NCBI GenBank assembly: GCA_024398845.1
Contig: JAKSIM010000008.1
Span: forward strand, 1-64,000
Length of the DNA: 64,000 bases
Reading direction: 5' to 3'
From: Fibrobacter sp.
GTDB taxonomy: Bacteria; Fibrobacterota; Fibrobacteria; Fibrobacterales; Fibrobacteraceae
The translations under genes were made by a program, and so were the position numbers. The notes beneath the pieces were generated by a model. The model saw only the letters and a list, made by a program, of their open reading frames with translations, searched no databases and was not told the origin of the DNA. Below, piece by piece: positions 57,275 through 64,000 of the stretch (within the stretch, counting starts at the first letter, position 1; every line of letters starts with the position of its first letter).

Positions 57275-58395
57275 TTTAAATTCCTTAATTTCGCCTTACA
57301 AGAGGCAAATACATTAACGACCGTGTTTTGCAGCAAGTTTTGCGGAGGAGGCGGAGGCAAAGCGACCTTAGCCTTAAAAGCATCCATCATCGTCTCGGCC
57401 GTCAAATTTTGCGCCGGAATATGAGCCGCATAACCTGCAGCCTCTAAATTTTGAGCAAGCATAATTTGTTCGTACTGCCCTGGAGTTGGAACGCAAATAC
57501 ATTTTGCATCTAGCACAGCCATGTCCATAATAGTGCTGTAGCCGCCTCGGCTCACCACCCACTTGGCATGCCTTACGGCATCAGCAAATTCTTCCATGGG
57601 CAAGTGACTATAAAATTCAATATTTCCTTCGGTCCATGAACGGCGTGTCGCCGAAGGCTGTCCAAGAATCATCACATGATGCCCGGGGACATCCGAAAGC
57701 GATTCACGCAGCTGGTCTTCGAATTCTGTACGGGCAGGTTCCACACCCGAAACGACCGCCACCACACCAATGTTTTTATTTTTCGAAAGACGATCGCTAA
57801 TTCTCTGCGCCACAGGATTGTACGTAGAAAAACGGGACAAAGCCCCCACATAATGCATATTAGCAGGAGTTTCTTCTAAATGAGAAAGTGGCCCCGCGTA
57901 CCCAGGAGACTCTTGCAAATCGGGGACCCACACCTCATCGAACTTCTTCATGAGTTTGGCGTGCCACTTGATACCCACATTTTCAAATTTTGAAAGAGCC
58001 CTCGGGAACGCAATACGACGCTGGTGCGTCATATATATGCAATACGCTTTTTTAGAATAAAAGGCAAAACGGTTATCCGAGAACAAAACATCATAGCCAT
58101 GGCGTTCCACCATTTCTTCGGCGTAGCGATGTTCAAAACGCATCACCTTATTCAAATGGCCGCTGTTTTTTAAAAGCCAAAGCGCCATATTGAACCCATG
58201 TTTAGGGTACACGATGTTGTAGCTCGGCGCTATACGTTGACGCACATCCGGAAAAATTTCACGGAAAAAATTCGCATTCGCCTTAACCACCGCAAGTTCA
58301 ACCTCAGCACCTTGACGAAGAAACTCTCTGATTACGGGCACGCATCGAGCCGCATGCCCCAAGCCCCAATCAAGAGGAGCTATCAGAACCTTCAT
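57271..58395 (-). CDS. GT28/MurG-type glycosyltransferase
   Basis: A 374-residue GT-B fold glycosyltransferase. The N-terminus MKVLIAPLDWGLGHAARCVP is the glycine-rich acceptor-side motif of the family (cf. GxGHAxR), and HAKWVVSRGGYSTIMDMAVL followed by CICVPTPGQYEQIMLAQNLE is the nucleotide-sugar site. The length matches Bacteroidetes-type proteins annotated as glycosyltransferase family 28. A conserved-looking THQRRIAFPRAL part lies between the domains. It overlaps both neighbours by 4 bases. The operon context with a PMT-like transferase suggests envelope glycan synthesis, acceptor unknown. Confidence 0.8.
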   Translation of the reverse strand: MKVLIAPLDWGLGHAARCVPVIREFLRQGAEVELAVVKANANFFREIFPDVRQRIAPSYNIVYPKHGFNMALWLLKNSGHLNKVMRFEHRYAEEMVERHGYDVLFSDNRFAFYSKKAYCIYMTHQRRIAFPRALSKFENVGIKWHAKLMKKFDEVWVPDLQESPGYAGPLSHLEETPANMHYVGALSRFSTYNPVAQRISDRLSKNKNIGVVAVVSGVEPARTEFEDQLRESLSDVPGHHVMILGQPSATRRSWTEGNIEFYSHLPMEEFADAVRHAKWVVSRGGYSTIMDMAVLDAKCICVPTPGQYEQIMLAQNLEAAGYAAHIPAQNLTAETMMDAFKAKVALPPPPPQNLLQNTVVNVFASCKAKLRNLK

Positions 58396-60947
58396 TTAGC
58401 CTCCAGCCAAGCATTCGCCCAGTCACCATGGTCGCAGTCCTTATTTTCGCCTTCTTCCACGGCCAAATCTAAATGACGAACGCCACTCACATCAATATTC
58501 AAAATTTGCTTTTCTGTAGAATAAAGTTTTTTAGAGCGGAACAGTTCTCGACCATCGCCCTTGACCACAAAATAGGCACCATCACCGCAGGCGCTCTCAT
58601 CATCAAGGCCAACCACGGCATGGAATTCATCAAAGGCTCTGGGTAACGTATACTGCAAAGACGAAGTTGCGTGCGAGCCAATGCCATAACGGAACGGTTC
58701 CCTATCCAAGGTAATTTTATGATGGTCCACCGTTTCGTTAATTTGCGGAGAACCCCACGCTTGGCTAAAGCGTTCCATTTTCATATTCGAAAGTAGAGCA
58801 ACCTTTTCGCCTTCAATAAAGAAATCCCTATACATGGTAAGCGTATCGCCATCGGGCATAGAGCAAAGAAATACAGAACGGTTCATACCATAGCGAATCT
58901 TCGCCGAGTCCAAATGGAGCGTATCCGTTTCGGCAGATACAAGCAATTCCGTTTGCGGTTCGCCGTTCAATGTGTATTCACAGGCAATTGATTCAGGGAA
59001 ATGCTTGTTCAAAACAAACTGTCCATCGGCCTGGTCACTCAACAAGAAATTTTGTTCATAACGGGAAACTCCCTTCTTGGAATTGATCTTATAAATCACC
59101 AGAGGGTAACCAAACAATTTTGGTTCAACTAGCACGCGTTCATTCTTGTAACCATCCAAAATCTGATCAATTTGATCCGTCGTTTTAAAGCCAACCACAC
59201 GGCTATCGCGATTCACCTTACCATAGCCATCTTGGCCGCGAACCAGGTAAATATTGCCATTCGTCTTTTGCATCCATTCAGCAAAAGTTTCGGTACTCCA
59301 GCCCTCAAAAGTACGTTCGCTAAAGGAACTATGCCCAGAAGCGAGCATTTGCCAAGGTCTAGAATAGATAAACACTGAGTTTTTGGGGTAACTCGCAAGT
59401 TCAGTATTCAAAAAATCTTCTTCGCCAAGAAGTTTATTCTTGTAGTAGAGCATGTTGTTCTTGTAGCTTGGCGCATGTACAAGCATAAGTCCAAGCGAGA
59501 GCAAACAAGCAACAATCATCACAATCTTGGCAGCGGCATCAGGCTTCATGTTGGTCGCAAACTGCAAAGCATCATACAAGCCAAGGGCCATCAACAGCGC
59601 AAACAACGGGAGTGCCACCAACACATAACGCTGGTTAATATCAATCGTAAATGTTCCCGACACGTTCAGGAGAATCACAAAAATCTGGAGACAGAAAAAA
59701 ACGCCAAGCACAAAACCGCGAATGTACTTGCGCGAATAGAACATGCGGAACAAAAGCCACGCCGTCGACGCAAGGAGGATTACCGTAAACGTCGTGTAGA
59801 ACGGGTTATTCATGATGCCGCCAAACGACGTATCAGGCTCAAGGTTCATCATGACTTCGATATTCGTTTTAAGGTTGAACCAGAGGTTCTCAAACGAATG
59901 GGCCGCATGGTCACCGCCCTGGAAGTCGTAACCGCGGTAGGCAGCCATGGTATTGACACTCGGCCAACTCACTGCAATTACCGAGAGCACAAACGCCGGC
60001 AAACGATACGGTTTTTCGAGGAAGTAGCGATAATAGTAAAGAGCAAACGGAACAAAAGCAAACACAGTCTCCTGGCGGGTCTGCGCAAAGAATCCCAACA
60101 GAGGAACCGTAAGCAAAAAGTGCTTCCAAGTAACTTTATTCGTTGGTACAAACGCATACCAAGCCATGAGGGCTGTAAGCAGGAATATATACAACACCTC
60201 GGTCGAAGCAGACCTCGCCTGCAGCAAGTAAATGGGCATACCTCCCAAAAACGCCACCGCCGCAAGTGCCAGTTTTTCACTTCTAAACCATCGACTTAGC
60301 GCAAAGAAGAACGCAATAAGGCTCAAAATGTAGAACGGGTAGTTCACCAGCAAAGCGGAATCGCGATTGGGTTCCATAAAGTTGAACACTAGCGAGTACA
60401 CAAAGCCAAGAGCCTTGCCCTTAAAGTTGTTCACCTCGGTTTTGCAATCCAGCACACCATCGGTCCACACACCTTCGTTGCAAATTCCTCCCGAATGCTG
60501 GAAGTACATTTGCAAGCCCATCGATTCCCAGCTCGTTTCGTCACTCAACACGCGGTGCGTATTGCCAATGTTCCCGAACATGAACACCGAGAAAATGATG
60601 AGCAAAATGGCGAGTCCACAAATACCTCGACCACCTGGTCTATATTCACGGAAATGCTTTGCCACGTACGGAACGTTTACCACAACGCCAACAACAAGCA
60701 AAACAAACGTCAAGAGAATGGCGATATAGCCCCATTCAATATCCCAGCGACGTGCGTACGAAACAGTCAGGTTATTAAAAATAAGGAACGCGGCAACCAA
60801 AACCACCAAAGTGACAGCCGCCATCACCGCCTGGGGTTTACCCAAGTGCAGCGAAGCTAGCCATTCCTTTGCAGATTGTTTTAACGATTTCTTTTCAACT
60901 TTACTAGACGGCTTTACGGCCAAATTCTTCTGTTTCGAGTTCTTCAT
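58392..60947 (-). CDS. PMT-like membrane glycosyltransferase with C-terminal NPCBM-like module
   Basis: An 851-residue protein. After a Lys-rich cytoplasmic N-terminus (about 40 residues) come about 12 hydrophobic helices to residue 500, with SDETSWESMGLQ in the first long periplasmic loop, as in GT39/GT83 transferases that use polyprenyl-phosphate sugars, and ARSASTEVLYIFLL. A periplasmic part follows, and residues about 735-851 (SQAWGSPQINETVDHHKITL, RYGIGSHATSSLQYTLP, FHAVVGLDDESACGDGA) match NPCBM carbohydrate-binding modules, usually found in secreted glycosidases. The fusion suggests the enzyme binds a glycan on the outer side. Coupled to the downstream glycosyltransferase. Confidence 0.8.
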   Translation of the reverse strand: MKNSKQKNLAVKPSSKVEKKSLKQSAKEWLASLHLGKPQAVMAAVTLVVLVAAFLIFNNLTVSYARRWDIEWGYIAILLTFVLLVVGVVVNVPYVAKHFREYRPGGRGICGLAILLIIFSVFMFGNIGNTHRVLSDETSWESMGLQMYFQHSGGICNEGVWTDGVLDCKTEVNNFKGKALGFVYSLVFNFMEPNRDSALLVNYPFYILSLIAFFFALSRWFRSEKLALAAVAFLGGMPIYLLQARSASTEVLYIFLLTALMAWYAFVPTNKVTWKHFLLTVPLLGFFAQTRQETVFAFVPFALYYYRYFLEKPYRLPAFVLSVIAVSWPSVNTMAAYRGYDFQGGDHAAHSFENLWFNLKTNIEVMMNLEPDTSFGGIMNNPFYTTFTVILLASTAWLLFRMFYSRKYIRGFVLGVFFCLQIFVILLNVSGTFTIDINQRYVLVALPLFALLMALGLYDALQFATNMKPDAAAKIVMIVACLLSLGLMLVHAPSYKNNMLYYKNKLLGEEDFLNTELASYPKNSVFIYSRPWQMLASGHSSFSERTFEGWSTETFAEWMQKTNGNIYLVRGQDGYGKVNRDSRVVGFKTTDQIDQILDGYKNERVLVEPKLFGYPLVIYKINSKKGVSRYEQNFLLSDQADGQFVLNKHFPESIACEYTLNGEPQTELLVSAETDTLHLDSAKIRYGMNRSVFLCSMPDGDTLTMYRDFFIEGEKVALLSNMKMERFSQAWGSPQINETVDHHKITLDREPFRYGIGSHATSSLQYTLPRAFDEFHAVVGLDDESACGDGAYFVVKGDGRELFRSKKLYSTEKQILNIDVSGVRHLDLAVEEGENKDCDHGDWANAWLEAK

Positions 60948-60987
60948 AGCAATGGAAAAATAGCATTTTTAAATTCCGCACATTTAG

Positions 60988-63900
60988 CTAGTTGGCACAT
61001 AAACCCAGCCGTTCCATAGCAATTTTCTTACCCATTTGCACATCAGCCTTCCCTGAACCGAGTCTCGGCAATTCATCAACCTTCACCACGGCTCCAGGAA
61101 CCATAATGGGAGGTAACCCGAGTTGACGAAGCAGCCCCTTCATTTCTTCTTCTGAAGGTGCCCCGGCATAAACGAGCACTATTTTTTCGCCTTTTGCACC
61201 ATCGGGGACGGCAACTGCAAAATGATCAATAGTATCAAACAACGGAGACTCCGAGATTTTGAAATCCACCGCCCCGAGACTCACCATTTCGCCCCCAAGT
61301 TTTGCGAATCGACTGTAACGGTCCACAATAGTAATAAAGCCATCTTCGTCAATATGACCCTTGTCCCCCGTCTTGTACCAACGCTTGCCATTTATAACAG
61401 CAATCGCCTTCTCTGTACGTTCGGGGTCATTCAGGTACCCGCGCATAATCTGAGCTCCACCTACAAGCAAAAGGCCATCTTCGCCCAAGGGGAGTTCTTC
61501 CATAGTATCAGGATCAACCACACGGAATTGGCTCCCGGGCATCGGCACCCCCACGGTCCCCGGCTTATTCCCAACGATTACCGTCTTATAATCATTGAGC
61601 ATCACATCACGGGTATTCACCGACGCCACGGGAGTCGTCTCCGTACAACCGAAGCCTTCAAATATTTCGAGTTTGAATTTTGAACGGTACAAATTGCGAA
61701 CGTCTTCGCGAATCTTTTCGGCACCCGCAAAAACAATGCGCACATGTTCAAACATAAGCGGGTGAATGTAACGGCTAGTTCCCCACATACGCAAGAACGT
61801 TCCTGTAGCAAGCAAAATCGTCACCTTGAATTCCGCACAAACACGTCCAATGAGGCGAATATCCGTCGGGTCTGGGCACGTAGCCACAGGGATTCCTTCG
61901 ACCATGCAAAGCATTGTGGTAATGCTAAATCCAAACGCATGGAACAGCGGCAAAAGCCCAAGGAATACATCTTCGGGGCCAATGTTCAAAACACTTGCGC
62001 ACTGCTTAATGTTCCCCATCAAATTGAAATGCGTAAGCTCCACTCCCTTCGGGCGCCCCTCAGAACCAGAGCTAAAAATAATCGTCGCAACGTCGTCAAG
62101 ATTCACCTTCTTAAAGAAACGGAGTTCCAAATACCAAGCGGGCAAAAGCAATACGCGTGCAAAGTTCAGCACCAATGTCGGTTTTCGCAAACTGCGGTTT
62201 AAGTCTTCAAGATAATAAATCGTATAATGATCTAAAAGTTTATCAAGGTCCATCCCCTTTTGCTTTAATTTATCTACAAAAGCGTGAGCCGTGATAATCG
62301 TTTTAACGCCCGCCACCTGGCAGCAGTAATTCATATTTTCGGGGGTACTGGAGTAATTCAAATTGCAAACCGTTTTACCGCGAATGAGTAGAGCGAGGTT
62401 CGCCATAATTCCCGGGCCAGAAGGCGGAATCAAAACTCCAATACTTTTTTCGTCTCCAACAAGTTTTTCAAAAATTCGGCTAAACGCAAGGGACGCCGTC
62501 GCAAGAGAATAACCCGAAAAATGCTTTCCATCGGGGCTAAAGACCATCGGCGCGAACCTTTTGCGCTTCATGGTGCGAATCCAACTCGCCGCCACAGGAC
62601 GAAGCCCGCGAAGGTACGCTTCCCATGCGGTAATCGAAAGTTCCTGAATAGCGCGCATCACTTTCACATTATCCGTATCGACCGGCAACGGTTCGCCAAA
62701 AGCTACGGAAACCACACGTCCATCACTATGAACCACATTGCGATAACCGGCTCCAGCCATGGAATACGTACTACCCCACAAGCCTTGCGTATAAATCGGG
62801 ACCAATTTTAATTTTGGAACATTCTTAATCGCAGCACTATAATCCAAGCGGAATTTATTCACGTTTCCTGTGCGCGTAAGGCTATTCTCCGGGAATATAA
62901 CCACAGCTTCGCCATGCAAAAGCGCATCGTGAGCAGCGGACATCGCAATTTCGGGGTGCATCAAATCCAAGTTGATTACATTCATTTGCGTAAGTATCAA
63001 GCGAATGTACCATTTTTCGTAAGAGCGCCTGCTTAACACAAAACGAAGCGGACGCGGGCTCGCCATTTGAATAAGCGCCCAATCGATATACGAAATATGA
63101 TTTCCGACCAAAAGCACGGGGCCTTCCCAAGGCAGATTCTTGAGCCCATTCACAAGGAACTTGTAATGCAACGAAAGTGTTGCACGCAAAAGCTGGCGCA
63201 GCAGGGACTGGGGCATAACCCACAAAGACCACACAGTCCCCGCCACGCAAAATATTCCAAGCACAAAGAACAAATCCATGCGCAAAACGCCAAGAAAGCG
63301 CATCGCCGCCACAGCCAAAGCATCAAACACAATCACACAAAGATTTTGTGCGGAATTCGAGAGTGCCAAAACGTGCCCTGCGGAACGTGGCTTGGTATGG
63401 TACAAAAGCATGGCAAACATCGGGAGGGCATAAATCCCGCCACAAAAACCAAGAGCCGCAAAAGCAATTGCGTTATAAGGTCTAGGCACAAACGGAATCA
63501 AAAAGATAAGCGCCGCCGCTCCCGCCGTACCCATTGGAACAAGTCCCATTTCAATAAAATTCCTGGACATCCTCATGGCAAATACAAAACCCGCCAAAAG
63601 CCCAAACGCCGTACCCAAAATAGCGTAATTAACCAAAGCATCCCTATGGAATAAGCTACCCGAGCCAAACTGATCCTGAATGACAAACACCATCAAAAAA
63701 ATCATCATCCAGAACATGCTGAGTCCAATGATGGACTGGCGAAGGGCGCGATTATTCCAAGCCTTTGAAATTTTGCGGCGAGCAAACTTCAAATTCAAAT
63801 AACGGTCCCACGGGAACTCCAAATCCAAATCATAAGCGCCAATAGCGGGCAAACACACTGCAAACACAAGGCCAAACAACTGCAGGCCTCCAAGCGCTAC

Positions 63901-64000
63901 AAGCATCGGCGTAGTCACGTCGCCAAGGCTCGCAAAGGCAATCCCCGCCCCCGCAAGCACAATCGCGGCAAACAGCACAATCATCAAAATGCCAGAGCCA
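60988..64000 (-). CDS. LplT-Aas-type fusion: MFS transporter, acyltransferase and acyl-ACP synthetase (partial)
   Basis: The frame is open to the right edge, so the N-terminus is missing; 1003 codons are in the window. Residues up to about 270 are membrane helices of an MFS transporter resembling LplT (lysophospholipid flippase). Then comes a PlsC acyltransferase with NHISYIDWALI (H-x4-D) and FPENSLTRTGNV, then an AMP-forming domain: IIFSSGSEGRPKGVELTH, FEGFGCTETTPVASV, YKTGDKGHIDEDGFITIVDR. Together they would import a 2-acyl lysolipid and re-acylate it, as LplT and Aas do as two proteins in E. coli. It ends the envelope operon region; a 40-base gap separates it from the PMT-like gene. Confidence 0.88.
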   Translation of the reverse strand, partial: GSGILMIVLFAAIVLAGAGIAFASLGDVTTPMLVALGGLQLFGLVFAVCLPAIGAYDLDLEFPWDRYLNLKFARRKISKAWNNRALRQSIIGLSMFWMMIFLMVFVIQDQFGSGSLFHRDALVNYAILGTAFGLLAGFVFAMRMSRNFIEMGLVPMGTAGAAALIFLIPFVPRPYNAIAFAALGFCGGIYALPMFAMLLYHTKPRSAGHVLALSNSAQNLCVIVFDALAVAAMRFLGVLRMDLFFVLGIFCVAGTVWSLWVMPQSLLRQLLRATLSLHYKFLVNGLKNLPWEGPVLLVGNHISYIDWALIQMASPRPLRFVLSRRSYEKWYIRLILTQMNVINLDLMHPEIAMSAAHDALLHGEAVVIFPENSLTRTGNVNKFRLDYSAAIKNVPKLKLVPIYTQGLWGSTYSMAGAGYRNVVHSDGRVVSVAFGEPLPVDTDNVKVMRAIQELSITAWEAYLRGLRPVAASWIRTMKRKRFAPMVFSPDGKHFSGYSLATASLAFSRIFEKLVGDEKSIGVLIPPSGPGIMANLALLIRGKTVCNLNYSSTPENMNYCCQVAGVKTIITAHAFVDKLKQKGMDLDKLLDHYTIYYLEDLNRSLRKPTLVLNFARVLLLPAWYLELRFFKKVNLDDVATIIFSSGSEGRPKGVELTHFNLMGNIKQCASVLNIGPEDVFLGLLPLFHAFGFSITTMLCMVEGIPVATCPDPTDIRLIGRVCAEFKVTILLATGTFLRMWGTSRYIHPLMFEHVRIVFAGAEKIREDVRNLYRSKFKLEIFEGFGCTETTPVASVNTRDVMLNDYKTVIVGNKPGTVGVPMPGSQFRVVDPDTMEELPLGEDGLLLVGGAQIMRGYLNDPERTEKAIAVINGKRWYKTGDKGHIDEDGFITIVDRYSRFAKLGGEMVSLGAVDFKISESPLFDTIDHFAVAVPDGAKGEKIVLVYAGAPSEEEMKGLLRQLGLPPIMVPGAVVKVDELPRLGSGKADVQMGKKIAMERLGLCAN

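Overview
The window comes from a Fibrobacter, a rumen or gut fibre degrader, but probably not F. succinogenes S85 itself. The best markers are a circularly permuted mixed-linkage beta-glucanase (54055-55113) very close to the known F. succinogenes lichenase, a member of the Fibrobacter paralogous family TIGR02171 (35442-38435), a CE15 glucuronoyl esterase, a pectate lyase with a C-terminal sorting-type tail, and many lipoproteins and enzymes with Ser-rich linkers after a CGDDSS-type lipobox.

Layout. 1-6.1 kb: tail of a Ser/Glu-repeat protein, a likely outer-membrane barrel, small lipoproteins and the dTDP-rhamnose genes rfbB and rfbD. 6.1-10 kb: a U32 family protein that has absorbed repeat DNA in frame, and SlyD with a metal-binding tail. 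10-14.8 kb: an ArnC/ArnA-like sugar pair, a DJ-1 family protein, Hsp33 and ThrH. 14.8-21.4 kb: a CE15 esterase, then a radical SAM enzyme of the rSAM/lipoprotein type inside a tandem family of five paralogous lipoprotein genes, two of them broken, with a small inverted-repeat element at one stop codon. 21.5-24.2 kb: a bifunctional Rel/SpoT and a coupled unknown gene. 24.3-35.4 kb: a complex I operon (nuoA, fused nuoBC, D, H, I, J, K, L, M, N) without nuoE, nuoF or nuoG, followed by tatC. 35.4-43.4 kb: the TIGR02171 protein and parE/parC. 43.4-46.5 kb: a pectate lyase gene flanked by a duplicated NAD kinase 3' end, then NAD kinase. 46.7-49.7 kb: chorismate mutase, prephenate dehydrogenase and a divergent EPSP synthase-like protein. 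49.8-53.9 kb: a Cys-rich lipoprotein, then a two-gene unit of a BMP-like binding lipoprotein and a binding-protein/legumain-type (C13) peptidase fusion. 54-56.6 kb: the beta-glucanase and a GntR/LacI-like regulator. 56.6-64 kb: an envelope operon with a glycosyltransferase, a PMT-like membrane transferase ending in an NPCBM-like module, and an LplT-Aas-type fusion cut by the window edge.

Most intergenic gaps between co-directional genes carry heptanucleotide repeats. AGTGGTT-type arrays follow stop codons, a GC-rich hairpin sits in the middle, and CCACTAA-type arrays run up to the next start codon, so each gap is a large imperfect palindrome. Candidates for undescribed biology are the binding-protein/C13 peptidase operon, the Fibrobacter version of the rSAM/lipoprotein system and the heptad repeat family. 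All calls come from reading the sequence and from family knowledge; no database search was run.
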